Of a stretch of DNA of 64,000 nucleotides, positions 24,706 through 36,005 are shown piece by piece (positions within the stretch are counted from its first letter, which is position 1; every line of letters begins with the position of its first letter). Source of the DNA: Stenotrophomonas maltophilia D457 (lineage in GTDB: Bacteria; Pseudomonadota; Gammaproteobacteria; Xanthomonadales; Xanthomonadaceae); assembly GCF_000284595.1 (NCBI RefSeq), contig NC_017671.1, positions 3,195,001 to 3,259,000 on the forward strand, written 5' to 3'. The position numbers were made by a program, and so were the translations under genes. The notes beneath the pieces are model-generated. The model searched no databases and was not told where the DNA came from. It saw only the letters and a program-made list of their open reading frames with translations.

Positions 24706-25239
24706 ATGGCTGCGACCCGCATCATCAAGAAGTATCCGAACCGCCGTCTCTACGACACCGAGATCTCCAGCTACATCACCATCGAGGACGTGCGCCAGCT
24801 GATCCTGGACGGTGAAGACTTCGAAGTCCGCGACGCCAAGAGCGGCGACGACCTCACTCGATCGGTCCTGCTGCAGATCATCGCCGACCAGGAACAGGAC
24901 GGCGAGCCGATGCTGTCCACCCAGCTGCTGAGCCAGCTGATCCGCTTCTACGGCGATTCCCTGCAGGGCTTCATGGGCAACTATCTGGAGCGCAGCATGC
25001 AGGTCTTCCTCGACCAGCAGCAGCAGTTCCGCCAGCAGATGGGCAACCTGCTGGGCCAGACCCCGTGGGCGATGATGAACCAGCTGACCGAGCGCAACCT
25101 GGAGTTGTGGCAGGAATTCCAGCGCAGCATGGGCAGCGGTTTCGGTGGCCCGCGCCCCGGCGGTACCGGAACGGGAACCGGCACCGGCAACAAGCCCGGC
25201 GAACCGGGCACCGGCACCGGCGGCAAGACCCGCCGCTGA
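24706..25239 (+). CDS. phaR: Polyhydroxyalkanoate synthesis repressor PhaR
   Basis: 177 residues from MAATRIIKKYPNRRLYDTE, the diagnostic PHB/PHA accumulation regulator DNA-binding domain (residues 5-64: SSYITIEDVRQLILDGEDF...). A second conserved domain (TQLLSQLIRFYGDSLQGFMG...) follows. The tail is Gly/Thr/Pro-rich (GGTGTGTGTGNKPG) and probably disordered. PhaR binds PHA granules and DNA. Upstream frames with in-frame starts lack conserved sequence. A strong terminator follows the stop. Confidence 0.94.
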   Translation: MAATRIIKKYPNRRLYDTEISSYITIEDVRQLILDGEDFEVRDAKSGDDLTRSVLLQIIADQEQDGEPMLSTQLLSQLIRFYGDSLQGFMGNYLERSMQVFLDQQQQFRQQMGNLLGQTPWAMMNQLTERNLELWQEFQRSMGSGFGGPRPGGTGTGTGTGNKPGEPGTGTGGKTRR

Positions 25240-25263
25240 ACGGCAGCTACGGCTGATACGAAA

Positions 25264-25293
25264 ACGGCGCGCCCCTGGCGCGCCGTTCTGTTT
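25264..25293 (+). terminator. Terminator of phaR
   Basis: ACGGCGCGCC-CCT-GGCGCGCCGT followed by TCTGTTT, 25 bp after the stop. The ten-base-pair stem is perfect. Confidence 0.85.
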
Positions 25294-25313
25294 GGCATCG
25301 CGCCAACGATGCG

Positions 25314-26276
25314 TCAGCGTTTCGCCTTGCACCCCGTGCACACGCGCTCGACCTTGTAGCCCTTGGCCTTCAGCTTCTCGACCACGCCATCACTGCCCAG
25401 CAGGTGCAGCGTGCCGACCACCACCAGCGTACCGCCCTGCCCGGCCTGCAGGTACGGCTGCAGCTTCGGCACCCAGGCATCGTTGCGCCCGGTGTTGATG
25501 CGCTGGTACAGCTGCGGATACTGCTGGCGCATCTCCGCCGCCATCTTGGTCCACAGCAGGCGCTCGTCGCCGCGACGCCATGCATCATGCAGCAGCCGCG
25601 CCTGCTCATCGGCCTTGCCGGCCTGGTCCAGCGCTTCGGCCAGCATCTGCCGCTGCTCCTGCACCGTCATCCCGTCAAGCATGCCGATCTGGGTATCGAT
25701 GTCCTCCAGGCCCGCCGTCTTGCGGCCGGTCTTCTGCGCACGCTCCATGAAGTGGCGGTCCAGGCCCAGCGCCGGGTCCAGGCCCAGCTTCTGCATCTGC
25801 CCGACCGAAATGCTCAGGCCGACAAACCAGGCCTTCATGCCCTGCATCTGCGCCAGCGGCAGCTGGTTCTGGGCAGCAAAGGCCTGCAGCTTCTGCCAGG
25901 TCGGCGCATCCAGATCACGCTTCAGCTCGCTGCCATCGGTGCGGGTCGCGGCCTGCACCATGCGGCTCGCCAGCTGCGGCGACTGCATGTCTTCCGGCGA
26001 CAGCTCGAACACCACCCGCTGCGAGGCCTCGAACGCCTGCTCGACATCGGGCGACAGCGGGTAGTCCTGCGGCTTCAGCAGGTGGAACGACCCCAGCAGG
26101 TAGACGCGTGCATCGCCCGGGCCGGTGACTTTCCACAACAGCGGTACGGGCGGCTTGGCCGCCGCGGCGGTCGCGGCCGCAGCCGTGGTGCCCGGCGCAT
26201 CGCGGCCAGTGGCCAAGGGTGCCATCGCGCACGCCGCCATCAGCAGCGCGGCACGGAACAGGTGTTTGATCGGCAT
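25314..26276 (-). CDS. TraB/GumN family secreted protein
   Basis: 320 residues with a signal peptide (LFRAALLMAACAMAPLATG). The TraB/GumN hallmarks are two GxxH motifs, YLLGSFHLLKPQDYPL near the N terminus and VVVGTLHLLGSDGVVEKL near the C terminus, plus conserved VFELSPEDM and GLDRHFMERA. Members are thought to be metalloprotease-like; GumN is encoded beside xanthan genes in Xanthomonas but its role is unclear. The stop is followed by Cys-rich RVCTGCKAKR at the very end. It lies 2 bp after the DUF1684 gene. Confidence 0.85.
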   Translation of the reverse strand: MPIKHLFRAALLMAACAMAPLATGRDAPGTTAAAATAAAAKPPVPLLWKVTGPGDARVYLLGSFHLLKPQDYPLSPDVEQAFEASQRVVFELSPEDMQSPQLASRMVQAATRTDGSELKRDLDAPTWQKLQAFAAQNQLPLAQMQGMKAWFVGLSISVGQMQKLGLDPALGLDRHFMERAQKTGRKTAGLEDIDTQIGMLDGMTVQEQRQMLAEALDQAGKADEQARLLHDAWRRGDERLLWTKMAAEMRQQYPQLYQRINTGRNDAWVPKLQPYLQAGQGGTLVVVGTLHLLGSDGVVEKLKAKGYKVERVCTGCKAKR

Positions 26277-26278
26277 GG

Positions 26279-27208
26279 TCAGCCTTCTCCTTCAGGCAGG
26301 TGGTACGCCTTCTCGCCCGCTTCCACGCGCAGGTCCAGCCGGTTTTCCGGTGGCGCCAGCGGACAGGTGGCGTAGGCGGTGAACGCGCACGGCGGGTTGT
26401 AGGCATGGTTGAAATCGATGCGCACGGTGCCGTCTGCGGCGGGCGCATCGGTATCCAGGTAGCGACCGGCCGGATAGCTGCCGCGGCCGCTGGTGCGGTC
26501 GGCGAAGATCAGGAACAGCGGCTGCCCGGGCGCACCGATCGCTTCCAGCCGCCAGCTGCGGCCATCGCGTTCGAACTCGACCGCGCCGGCATTGGGCATC
26601 TCGGTGGTCAGGCCGGTGATGTCGACGATCGGCAGGGTCTTGCCCGGCGGGTGCGCGATGAAGCGCGCCTGCACCTGCCAGTCCACGCCGCCCGGCCAGT
26701 ACTGCAGGCCGGCGAAGTCACGCCGCGCAGGCGCATCGGCATGCTTGACCCGCAACGCGTCCCGCGGCCCCCGGCGGATGATGCTGAGCTGGCCCTTGCC
26801 GCCATCGAAGGCCAGCAGCGTCGGTTGCGCGTCCTTGTCTGTGTCAACGCGGATGCGGCCGCGCACCGGCAGGCCATCATGACTGACATCGACACCGGCT
26901 TCAGGCGTGAACCACCACTGCGTCCCTTCGCGACGCAGCAGGCCCAGCTTGTCCGGGCCAACCGTCAGGCGGATGCCGTTGGTAGCGCCGCTGCCAACGA
27001 AATGCGATTTGTTCTGCAGCCAGTGCAGGCCCACCAGCGCCGTCCAGCCATCGGGCCGGGTCAGGTCCTGGTAGCGCGCTACACGCCATTGCTGCTGCGC
27101 GGCCGCGTAGGCCGGATCTTCAGCGGCCGTCGGCACCGGCGGTGTTGCCGGGCTGCAGGCGGCCAACACCACGGCGGCCAGCAGGCCCGCCATTCCCCGA
27201 TAACGCAT
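26279..27208 (-). CDS. DUF1684 lipoprotein
   Basis: 309 residues from the ATG at 27206-27208. The signal MRYRGMAGLLAAVVLAAC ends in a lipobox, so it should be membrane-anchored outside the cytoplasm. The DUF1684 core is clear: DGWTALVGLHWLQ, a middle section with FAGLQYWPGGVDWQVQARF, and the ending DFNHAYNPPCAFTAYATCPLAPPENRLDL. Function of the family is not established. It starts 11 bp after mutL and is followed after 2 bp by the TraB/GumN gene. Confidence 0.9.
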   Translation of the reverse strand: MRYRGMAGLLAAVVLAACSPATPPVPTAAEDPAYAAAQQQWRVARYQDLTRPDGWTALVGLHWLQNKSHFVGSGATNGIRLTVGPDKLGLLRREGTQWWFTPEAGVDVSHDGLPVRGRIRVDTDKDAQPTLLAFDGGKGQLSIIRRGPRDALRVKHADAPARRDFAGLQYWPGGVDWQVQARFIAHPPGKTLPIVDITGLTTEMPNAGAVEFERDGRSWRLEAIGAPGQPLFLIFADRTSGRGSYPAGRYLDTDAPAADGTVRIDFNHAYNPPCAFTAYATCPLAPPENRLDLRVEAGEKAYHLPEGEG

Positions 27209-27219
27209 CGATGCTCCCC

Positions 27220-29124
27220 TCAACGTCCGCGCAGGAACCAGCGGTCGATCTCCGCCAGCGAAAAACGGGCCCAGGTCGGTCGGCCGTGGTTGCACTGGCC
27301 GGACCGTTCGGTGATTTCCATGTCGCGCAGCAGCGCGTTCATTTCCGGCAGGGTCAAGCGCCGGTTGGCACGCACCGCGCCGTGGCAGGCCATGGTCGAC
27401 AGCAGTTCGTCGCGTGCACTGGCCACGCGGCGGCTCTGGCCATGCTCGCGCAGGTCGGTCAGCACGTCGCGCAGCAGCCCTTCCGGTTCGGCATGCGCCA
27501 ACAATGCCGGAATACTGCGCACGTGCAGCGAACCGGGGCCGGCACGGGTCACCTCGAAGCCGAGCGCCGCCAGGGTTTCAGCTTCGCTCTCGGCGGTGTC
27601 GGCCTCGCGCTCGCCCACTGCCAGCGTGATCGGCACCAGCAACGGCTGCGACTGCAGGCCGATGCCATCGTGCGCGTTCTTCAGGCGCTCGTAGCCGATG
27701 CGTTCGTGGGCCGCATGCATGTCGACCACGATCAGGCCTTCGGCGTTCTCGGCCAGGATGTAGATGCCATGCAGCTGCGCGATCGCATAGCCCAGCGGCG
27801 GCACGCCTGCGTCGGCACTGGTGACCGGCAGTCCGTTCTCGGTCGGCATCGGCGGCAGCGCAGCACCGCGCTCGGCGCCGGCCGGTGCGGCATACAGCGC
27901 GGCATAAGCAGCCGGTGCATCGGCCACCTGCAGGCCCAGCGGCTGCTGCGGGCGCCATCCGGAGAATCCGCCACCACCACCTCCCGAGCCGGCACCCGGC
28001 GCGGGCCCACGCACCAGCCCGAATCCCGACGCGCCTGCGCTCGATGCCATCGGCATGGCCGTGGCATCCACCGGCTGCGCAGCACCGGCACCGATCTCCT
28101 GCGCCGACATGCCGGCGCGGGTATCGGCCAGCGCATCCTTCAGCGTGCGGTAGACGAAATCATGGACCAGCCGCGAATCACGGAAGCGCACTTCGTGCTT
28201 GGCAGGGTGCACGTTGACGTCGACGCGGGTCGGATCCAGTTCCAGGAACAGCACATAGGCCGGCTGGCGGCCGTGGTACAGCACATCGCCGTAGGCCATC
28301 TTCACTGCGTGGGCGACGCTGCGGTCACGCACCGAGCGACCGTTGACGTACAGGTACTGCTGGTCGGCGCTCGCGCGCGAATAATGCGGCTGCGCGATCC
28401 AGCCATGCAGGCGCAGTCCGGCACCGCTGTGGTCCACGCGCACGGCCTGGTTGGCGAAATCCTCGCCCAGCGTTTCGGCAAGGCGTGTATCGGAATACAG
28501 ATCGCCCGGCTTGTAACGACGCGAGGCCTTGCCGTTGTGCGACACGCGCAGCTCGACATCCGGCCGTGCCAGCGCCAGCGAACGCAGCCACTCTTCGATA
28601 TGGCCCAGTTCGGTGCGCTCGGCGCGCAGGAACTTGCGCCGCGCCGGCACGTTGTAGAACAGCTCGCGCACTTCCACCGTGGTGCCCGGCGCGTGCGCGC
28701 GCGGGGTCACCTCGCCGATCTTGCCGCCTTCGATCTGCAACGCCGAACCGTGCTCGTCATGCGCGCGGCGCGAGGCCAGGGTGAAGCGGCTGACCGAGGC
28801 GATCGAAGGCAGCGCTTCACCGCGGAACCCCAGCGTTGCCACCGATTCCAGATCGTCCAGGTCGGCGATCTTGCTGGTGGCGTGGCGCGATACCGCCAGC
28901 GGCAGCTGCTCCGCTGCGATGCCGCTGCCATTGTCACGGATGCGGATCAGGCGCACACCGCCCTCTTCCAGATCGATGTCGACACGGTTGGCGCCGGCAT
29001 CGATCGCGTTCTCGACCAGTTCCTTGACCACCGACGCGGGCCGTTCGACCACTTCGCCAGCGGCGATCTGGTTGATGAGGATCTCCGGCAACGGCCGGAT
29101 CGGGCGCGGACCGGGCGCGCTCAT
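27220..29124 (-). CDS. mutL: DNA mismatch repair protein MutL
   Basis: 634 residues. N-terminal GHKL ATPase ([47 protein letters not shown]), a Gly/Pro/Ala linker near 330-400, and a C-terminal dimerisation domain. The endonuclease region reads [12 protein letters not shown] where the common motif is DQHA(x)2E(x)4E, with accompanying [15 protein letters not shown] and [11 protein letters not shown]. Asp, His and Glu are retained, so nicking is likely, unlike E. coli MutL. Gene order with amidase, tsaE and nnr matches the conserved E. coli arrangement. Confidence 0.97.
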   Translation of the reverse strand: MSAPGPRPIRPLPEILINQIAAGEVVERPASVVKELVENAIDAGANRVDIDLEEGGVRLIRIRDNGSGIAAEQLPLAVSRHATSKIADLDDLESVATLGFRGEALPSIASVSRFTLASRRAHDEHGSALQIEGGKIGEVTPRAHAPGTTVEVRELFYNVPARRKFLRAERTELGHIEEWLRSLALARPDVELRVSHNGKASRRYKPGDLYSDTRLAETLGEDFANQAVRVDHSGAGLRLHGWIAQPHYSRASADQQYLYVNGRSVRDRSVAHAVKMAYGDVLYHGRQPAYVLFLELDPTRVDVNVHPAKHEVRFRDSRLVHDFVYRTLKDALADTRAGMSAQEIGAGAAQPVDATAMPMASSAGASGFGLVRGPAPGAGSGGGGGGFSGWRPQQPLGLQVADAPAAYAALYAAPAGAERGAALPPMPTENGLPVTSADAGVPPLGYAIAQLHGIYILAENAEGLIVVDMHAAHERIGYERLKNAHDGIGLQSQPLLVPITLAVGEREADTAESEAETLAALGFEVTRAGPGSLHVRSIPALLAHAEPEGLLRDVLTDLREHGQSRRVASARDELLSTMACHGAVRANRRLTLPEMNALLRDMEITERSGQCNHGRPTWARFSLAEIDRWFLRGR

Positions 29125-29177
29125 GGGAGGTGATGGGCAGCAGACTTCATGGGTCGATGATAGCGGAGCTGCCGAGG

Positions 29178-29243
29178 ATAGAGTCGAGCCATGCTCGACT
29201 GCGGGCTACCGACAAGGCCCAGTCGAGCGCGGCTCGACTCTAC
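29178..29243. repeat. Inverted pair of GTAG-type palindromes (GAGTCGAGC type)
   Basis: GAGTCGAGCCATGCTCGACT and AGTCGAGCGCGGCTCGACTCTAC face each other in the gap between amidase and mutL. The left end reads ATAG instead of GTAG. Confidence 0.8.
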
Positions 29244-29270
29244 GGAAAGCAGTAACCCGCCTTCGGCGGC

Positions 29271-30839
29271 TTACTTGCTGCCGCCGGCCATGGTGCCGGC
29301 CGCGTCGATCTCGGCCTGGGCGCGGGCCGCATACAACGTCCCCGGCGGCGGCTGGCGGCTGAAGAAGGTGTGCACCCCATCCAGCACGGCGCCAGCGATC
29401 TTGCGCTGGTACGCCGGGTCCATCAGGCGGCGTTCTTCATCCGGATTGGAGATGAACGCGGTTTCCACCAGCATCGCCGGCATGTCCGAGGTGCGCAGCA
29501 CCGCGAAGTTGGCGCGCTCGATGTTCGGCTTGTGGTTGTTGCCGATCCGCTTCAGGCCGCCCAGCACGTGGCCGGCCGCGTCTTCGGATGCCTTCATGTA
29601 GCCGCTCTGCGCCAGGTCCAGCAGCACGTTGGCCAGGGTGCCTTCGGTCTGCTGCAGGCGCACGCCACCGACCAGGTCGGCCGCGTTTTCCTTGTCCGCC
29701 AGCCAGCGGGCGCGCTGCGAAGAGGCGCCCTTGGTCGACAGCACGTAGACCGATGAGCCCGTGGCCGAGCGGTTTTCGGCCGCGTCGGCATGGATCGAGA
29801 TGAAGATGTCCGCCTTGTTCGCACGCGCCTTCTGCGCACGCATCGGCAGCGGAATGAACACGTCGCTGTCGCGCGTCAGGTAGGCCTTCAGGCCCGGCGT
29901 GGCGTTGACCTGGCGGGCCAGCTCGCGCGCCACTGCCAGAGTGACATCCTTCTCGCGCTTGCCGGTCGGGCCGATCGCACCCGGGTCCTGGCCGCCGTGG
30001 CCGGGATCGATCGCCACCACCAGGTGGCGCATGCCGGCCTGCATGCGGATACGCGACGCATCGCTGGGCATGACAGGACGCGGCGGTTCCACCGGCGTCG
30101 GTGCCGGTGTAGGCACGGTGGCCGGCGGCGTGGTCACCACCGCTGCGGTGCGCTGGCCGGCGAGGATCGCGGCCGGCGAGGACGACGGCGTGCTGCTGGC
30201 GGTGACACCGGCCGCAGCAACCTGGGCCGGCGCGGTGGTCGGTGCCGGGGTCGGCGTGGCCGGTGCGGCGGCAGTGGCGCTGGCCTGCTGCTGTACCTGT
30301 GCGGTCAGCAGGGCCGTGGCACGCGCGGCATCGGTGCGCGACTGCGCGCTCTCGGCCGGAGTCGGTACTGGTGCAGCTCCCGCCGCGGGCGCCTGCGGCC
30401 GCACGGCTGGCGTCGCCGCCGGGCGGCTGCTGGCCACGGCCGGGCCATCGCCCGGCCATTCGATCACCAGCTTGGATTCATTGCCCTCGCGCTGCATCTG
30501 CGGGCGGAACGGCGCCACCGATTCGGCGAGGTCGAAAACGACGCGGAACGTGCCCGGGACCGGCTGTCCGGTACGCACCGCCGTGACCACGCCCTGCGCG
30601 GCCGGCATCTTCAGGTTGCGTATGGCGCTGGAGTCGGGGAAATCGACCACCAGGCGGTTCGGGCCGGCCAGCGACAGGGTCTTGTAGCCGCCACTGCCGA
30701 CCAGCGAGATCTCGGCACGGGTGCCGGTAGCGCCGGTGTTCAGCAGGACCTGTCGGACTTCACCCGCCCACGCACTGACGCTCGCCAGACCCAGTCCGAC
30801 GGCGGCACAGATGGCGATGAGACGGTTCCCCGGGCGCAT
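29271..30839 (-). CDS. amiC: N-acetylmuramoyl-L-alanine amidase with AMIN domain
   Basis: 522 residues with a signal peptide (LIAICAAVGLGLASVSAWA). Residues ~27-125 are an AMIN domain for septal wall targeting. A long Ala/Pro/Thr linker spans ~135-265. The amidase_3 domain follows: VAIDPGHGGQDPGAIGPTG, the glutamate in KREKDVTLA, FISIHADAAENRSATG and AMLVETAFISN. It separates daughter cells by cutting the amide bond between MurNAc and the peptide. AmiB is an equally good name given its place next to mutL; zinc ligands and catalytic glutamate are all present. Confidence 0.93.
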   Translation of the reverse strand: MRPGNRLIAICAAVGLGLASVSAWAGEVRQVLLNTGATGTRAEISLVGSGGYKTLSLAGPNRLVVDFPDSSAIRNLKMPAAQGVVTAVRTGQPVPGTFRVVFDLAESVAPFRPQMQREGNESKLVIEWPGDGPAVASSRPAATPAVRPQAPAAGAAPVPTPAESAQSRTDAARATALLTAQVQQQASATAAAPATPTPAPTTAPAQVAAAGVTASSTPSSSPAAILAGQRTAAVVTTPPATVPTPAPTPVEPPRPVMPSDASRIRMQAGMRHLVVAIDPGHGGQDPGAIGPTGKREKDVTLAVARELARQVNATPGLKAYLTRDSDVFIPLPMRAQKARANKADIFISIHADAAENRSATGSSVYVLSTKGASSQRARWLADKENAADLVGGVRLQQTEGTLANVLLDLAQSGYMKASEDAAGHVLGGLKRIGNNHKPNIERANFAVLRTSDMPAMLVETAFISNPDEERRLMDPAYQRKIAGAVLDGVHTFFSRQPPPGTLYAARAQAEIDAAGTMAGGSK

Positions 30840-30921
30840 GGCTCAGGATTCAATCACCGCGCTGAACGGAATGCAACACCTTTTTCCTTAATAATCCGTA
30901 ACCTGCCGGTCTTTGTTCTCG

Positions 30922-31400
30922 TCAGCCGACAGAAATGGCCTGCAAGTCGCCCCCTTGCGGCAGCCGTTCCAGCCATTCACGTCCTACGTCGCTGGCCCCA
31001 GTGAGACGGACGCGTCGTCCCTGCCCGTCGATCTCCAGCGCCACCACCAGGTCGGTCGGCGGCAGCGCGCCGGCGCCCCGTTCCGGCCATTCGACCAGCC
31101 ACAGCACCGCGCTGCCCTCGTCCAGGCCGAGGAAATCCAGCTCACCGGCCTGGCCGATGCGATACAGGTCCAGGTGCCACGCCTCACCGCCACTGGCCAG
31201 CGGATAGCGCTCGACCAGGGTGTAGGTGGGGCTGCGGATCGCGCCCTGCACGCCCAGCGCGCGCAGCAGCGCGCGGGCCGTGGTGGACTTGCCGGCACCC
31301 AGGTCGCCGCGCAGTTCGATCAGCGCCTGCGGCGGCCGGGTGGCCGCCAGCCACTGCCCGAGCAGTTCGGTGGCGTCGCTGTCGGCAAGGAAGAATTCGG

Positions 31401-31404
<4 letters not shown>
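30922..31404 (-). CDS. tsaE: tRNA threonylcarbamoyladenosine ATPase TsaE
   Basis: Supports TsaB-TsaD in making t6A at position 37 of ANN-decoding tRNAs. 160 residues. Walker A ELRGDLGAGKSTTARALL, then the TsaE signature SPTYTLVERYPL and HLDLYRIGQAGELDFLGLDE, and LVEWPERGAG. It overlaps nnr by 4 bp. Amidase follows after 82 bp, where TATTAA on the minus strand may be a -10 for a second promoter. Confidence 0.96.
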
Positions 31405-32885
<1,481 letters not shown>

Positions 32886-32908
32886 GCAGGGATTTTATAC
32901 TGGTGCAC

Positions 32909-33979
32909 ATGTCCCCCGCCCCCACCCCTGTCGATCCGGTCCAGGCCGTGCAGCGCATCCGCGAACTGGCGCGTGCGCATGGCTTCCAGCGCTGCGGCAT
33001 CGCTGGTATCGAACTGGGCGAGGATGAAGCGCACCTGGCCGACTGGCTGGGCCAGGGCCTGTACGGCACGATGGACTGGATGGCGCGCCACGGCACCTTG
33101 CGCGCGCGACCGGCCGAGCTGCTGCCCGGCACCGTGCGCGTGATTTCAGTGGGCATGGACTACAGCCACAAGGACGACACCGAAGCCTGGGCGACCCTGG
33201 CCGACCCGGGCCGCGCCTACGTGGCGCGCTACGCTCTGGGCCGCGACTATCACAAGCTGATGCGCAACCGCCTGCAGAAGCTGGCGACGCAGATCAACGA
33301 TGAAGTAGCGCCACTGGGCTACCGCGTGTTCGTCGATTCCGCCCCCGTGCTGGAACGCGCACTGGCGCGCAACGCCGGCCTCGGCTGGATCGGCAAGCAC
33401 ACCTGCCTGATCGACCGCCATGGCGGTTCATGGTTCTTCATCGGCGAGATCTACATCGACATCCCGTTGCCGATCGACACGCCGGCCACGGCGCACTGCG
33501 GCACCTGCACGCGTTGCATCGATGTCTGCCCGACCCAGGCCATCACCGGTCCGCAGCGGCTGGACGCGCGGCGCTGCATTTCCTACCTGACCATCGAGCA
33601 CGACGGCACCATTCCCGAAGACATGCGTCCGTTGATCGGCAACCGCATCTACGGCTGCGACGACTGCCAGCTGGTCTGCCCCTGGAACAAGTTCGCCAAG
33701 CGCACCGACGAAGCCGATTTCCGCGCGCGCAACAACCTCGATACCGCGCGCCTGGACCAGCTGTTCGCCTGGGACGAGGCCGAGTTCCTGCGCCGCACCG
33801 AGGGCAGCCCGATCCGCCGCAGCGGGCACGAGCGCTGGCTGCGCAACATCGCCGTGGCACTGGGCAACGCACCGTCCTCGGCCGAAGCATTGGCCGCGTT
33901 GCAGACCCGCGTCGATGATCCCTCGCCGCTGGTGCGTGAACACGTGCAGTGGGCGCTGGGCCAGCACACGGCGCGCTGA
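32909..33979 (+). CDS. queG: Epoxyqueuosine reductase QueG
   Basis: Final step of queuosine synthesis in tRNA, a cobalamin and Fe-S enzyme related to reductive dehalogenases. 356 residues from the ATG at 32909; GTG two codons earlier is possible. Two [4Fe-4S] motifs: [16 protein letters not shown] and [13 protein letters not shown]. Other signatures: [24 protein letters not shown] and [17 protein letters not shown]-like tail ends the protein. TATACT lies just upstream at 32896-32901. Confidence 0.96.
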   Translation: MSPAPTPVDPVQAVQRIRELARAHGFQRCGIAGIELGEDEAHLADWLGQGLYGTMDWMARHGTLRARPAELLPGTVRVISVGMDYSHKDDTEAWATLADPGRAYVARYALGRDYHKLMRNRLQKLATQINDEVAPLGYRVFVDSAPVLERALARNAGLGWIGKHTCLIDRHGGSWFFIGEIYIDIPLPIDTPATAHCGTCTRCIDVCPTQAITGPQRLDARRCISYLTIEHDGTIPEDMRPLIGNRIYGCDDCQLVCPWNKFAKRTDEADFRARNNLDTARLDQLFAWDEAEFLRRTEGSPIRRSGHERWLRNIAVALGNAPSSAEALAALQTRVDDPSPLVREHVQWALGQHTAR

Positions 33980-34023
33980 CGTGCGATCCTGAGCCCCCGC
34001 TCCACCCGCAGCACGCCGTTCCC

Positions 34024-35355
34024 ATGCAGCCACGCAACAACGACATTTTCACCCCCAGCCAGCTCAACACCCTGGCCCGCGACCTGCTGGAAGGCAGTTT
34101 CCCGGCGATCTGGGTCGAGGCCGAACTGGGCAGCGTGGCGCGTCCTGCCTCCGGTCACCTGTATTTCACCCTGAAGGACGCGCGTGCGCAGCTGCGTGCC
34201 GCAATGTTCCGGATGAAGGCGCAGTACCTGAAGTTCGTGCCGCGCGAAGGCATGCGCGTGCTGGTGCGCGGCAAGGTGACCCTGTACGACGCCCGTGGCG
34301 AGTACCAGATGGTGCTGGACCACATGGAGGAGGCGGGCGAAGGCGCACTGCGCCGCGCCTTCGAGGAACTGAAGGCGCGGCTGGAGGCCGAGGGCCTGTT
34401 CGACCCGGCCCGCAAACGGCCACTGCCGGCGCATGTACAACGTCTGGCAGTGATCACCTCGCCGACCGGCGCCGCCGTGCGCGATGTGCTGAGCGTGCTC
34501 GGCCGCCGTTTCCCGCTGCTGGAAGTCGACCTGCTGCCGACCCTGGTGCAGGGCAGCAGCGCCGCCGCGCAGATCACCCGCCTGCTGCAGGCGGCCGATG
34601 CCAGCGGTCGCTACGACGTGATCCTGCTGACCCGCGGCGGCGGTTCGCTGGAAGACCTGTGGGCCTTCAATGACGAAGCCCTGGCCCGTGCGATCGCCGC
34701 CAGCCACACCCCAGTGGTTTCGGCGGTCGGCCACGAAACCGACTTCAGCCTCAGCGACTTCGCCGCCGACCTGCGTGCGCCGACGCCTTCGGTGGCAGCT
34801 GAACTGCTGGTACCCGACCAGCGCGAACTGGCCCTGCGCCTGCGCCGCACGGCCGCGCGCATGGTGCAGCTGCAACGGCATGCGATGCAGCAGGCGATGC
34901 AGCGCGCCGACCGCGCCCTGCTGCGCCTGAACGCCCAGAGCCCGCAGGCGCGGCTGGACTTGTTGCGCCGACGCCAGCTGGATCTGGGCCGGCGCCTGCA
35001 TGCGGCGTTCAACCAGCAGCAGGAGCGCCGCGCCGCGCGCCTGCGTCATGCGGCGGCAGTGCTGCGCGGGCACCATCCGCAGCGCCAGCTCGATGCGATG
35101 CAGCGCCGCCTGGCTGCCCTGCGCGGGCGGCCGCAGGCCGCGATGCAGCGCCTGCTGGAGCGCGATGCACTGCGACTGCGCGGACTGGCGCGTTCACTTG
35201 AAGCGGTCAGCCCGCTGGCGACCGTGGCGCGTGGCTACAGCATCCTCACCCGCAGCGACGATGGCACCCTGGTACGCCAGATCGATCAGGTAAAGCCAGG
35301 TGACGCACTGCAGGCCCGCGTCGGCGACGGTGTGATCGACGTACAGGTCAAGTAA
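34024..35355 (+). CDS. xseA: Exodeoxyribonuclease VII large subunit
   Basis: 443 residues from [21 protein letters not shown]-terminal OB fold ([37 protein letters not shown]), catalytic domain with [27 protein letters not shown] and [16 protein letters not shown], then a long Arg/Gln/Leu-rich coiled coil and the ending [12 protein letters not shown]. It cuts single-stranded DNA from both ends together with XseB, which is not in the window. It follows queG by 44 bp. Frames reaching further upstream are not supported. Confidence 0.96.
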   Translation: MQPRNNDIFTPSQLNTLARDLLEGSFPAIWVEAELGSVARPASGHLYFTLKDARAQLRAAMFRMKAQYLKFVPREGMRVLVRGKVTLYDARGEYQMVLDHMEEAGEGALRRAFEELKARLEAEGLFDPARKRPLPAHVQRLAVITSPTGAAVRDVLSVLGRRFPLLEVDLLPTLVQGSSAAAQITRLLQAADASGRYDVILLTRGGGSLEDLWAFNDEALARAIAASHTPVVSAVGHETDFSLSDFAADLRAPTPSVAAELLVPDQRELALRLRRTAARMVQLQRHAMQQAMQRADRALLRLNAQSPQARLDLLRRRQLDLGRRLHAAFNQQQERRAARLRHAAAVLRGHHPQRQLDAMQRRLAALRGRPQAAMQRLLERDALRLRGLARSLEAVSPLATVARGYSILTRSDDGTLVRQIDQVKPGDALQARVGDGVIDVQVK

Positions 35356-35389
35356 GGGGTGTTCGGCAGGGCTGCGCCCTGCACCTGCG

Positions 35390-35412
35390 GTAGTGCCGGC
35401 CGCTGGCCGGCA
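35390..35412. repeat. GTAG-type palindrome (GTAGTGCCGGCC type)
   Basis: GTAGTGCCGGCC-GCT-GGCCGGCA, 34 bp after xseA, the same repeat type as at 10832-10909, 35942-35964 and 50309-50331. In two places it directly precedes a family II structured repeat. Confidence 0.8.
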
Positions 35413-35460
35413 ACCTCAACAGCAACAGCAAAAGCGGCTCTGGATTGCTGATGGTTTGGC

Positions 35461-35626
35461 GGGGCGGTGTGGCTGTGCAGGACACGCCGTAAACCCCGCT
35501 GCACGGTCCGGCCCAGCCGCCGGCGGCTGTGCGTTCGGGCGCTTGCGAAGCAGTGCTTCGCAAGCAAAGCGCCCTCACCCTTGGGGGCTCGATGGCGCCA
35601 ACGGTCCTGCACAGCCACACCGCCCC
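35461..35626 (+). repeat. Structured dispersed repeat family II, copy 1
   Basis: 166 bp closed by perfect 23-bp arms: 35461-35483 (GGGGCGGTGTGGCTGTGCAG...) pairs fully with 35604-35626. Inside is ACGCCGTAAACCCC, a hairpin GGGCGCTTGCGAAGCA / TGCTTCGCAAGC...GCGCCC (35537-35574), and TTGGGGGCTCGATGGCGCC. The 38-bp inner hairpin is identical to that of copy 2 at 50457-50477 and around it. No ORF with protein-like features. Confidence 0.85.
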
Positions 35627-35653
35627 ACCTCTGACAGATTCCGATGACTGTTG

Positions 35654-35703
35654 GTAGGTGTCGAGCTTGGTCGACACGGTAGATCCACGCCATGCGTGAA
35701 TGC
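35654..35703. repeat. Two GTAG-type palindromes in tandem
   Basis: GTAGGTGTCGAGCTTGGTCGACAC (35654-35677) and GTAGATCCACGCCATGCGTGAATG (35679-35702). The second type recurs at 50571-50594 and 53515-53538. Confidence 0.75.
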
Positions 35704-35729
35704 ATCTCTGCCAGATGGCGAATCAATTC

Positions 35730-35770
35730 GGGGTCAGATCCGATTTCCTACGGAAAACGGATCTGACCCC
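35730..35770. repeat. GGGGTCAGATC-type palindromic repeat
   Basis: GGGGTCAGATCCGATTTCC facing GGAAAACGGATCTGACCCC. Compared with the copy at 16333-16374, the stem bases CCG/CGG replace CCC/GGG, so pairing is kept. Confidence 0.8.
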
Positions 35771-35806
35771 AAGAGCATTTCCGACAGACCGCAGCAAACT
35801 GTCGAA

Positions 35807-35908
35807 GGCGGGGTGGGTCCGGTTGCGGGAGTGTCCGCGGCATGGATGCCGCGGCCAAGCCCCCATGGAAGGGTTTACGGCGTCTCTTGCAACCGGACCC
35901 ACCCCGCC
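35807..35908 (-). repeat. Structured dispersed repeat family II, copy 3 (short form)
   Basis: 102 bp in the opposite direction to copies 1 and 2. Perfect 20-bp arms 35807-35826 and 35889-35908 (GGCGGGGTGGGTCCGGTTGC and its complement). On the minus strand the loop reads AAGAGACGCCGTAAACCCTT then CCATGGGGGCTTGG and a hairpin CCGCGGCAT-CC-ATGCCGCGG (35835-35854). The motifs ACGCCGTAAACCC and TGGGGGCT are shared with copies 1 and 2, the arms are not. Confidence 0.85.
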
Positions 35909-35941
35909 ATCCCTCAGGAAACCCGCTTCCGCTGTTGCTGC

Positions 35942-35964
35942 TGCCGGCCAGCGGCCGGCACTAC
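35942..35964. repeat. GTAG-type palindrome (inverse orientation)
   Basis: TGCCGGCCAGCGGCCGGCACTAC, 41 bp before the M48 gene stop. It closes the repeat-filled gap 35356-36005 that otherwise shows no gene. Confidence 0.8.
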
Positions 35965-36005
35965 CTACCGCGGGTGCAGGGCTGCAAGCCCTGCCGCCCC
36001 TCCCC

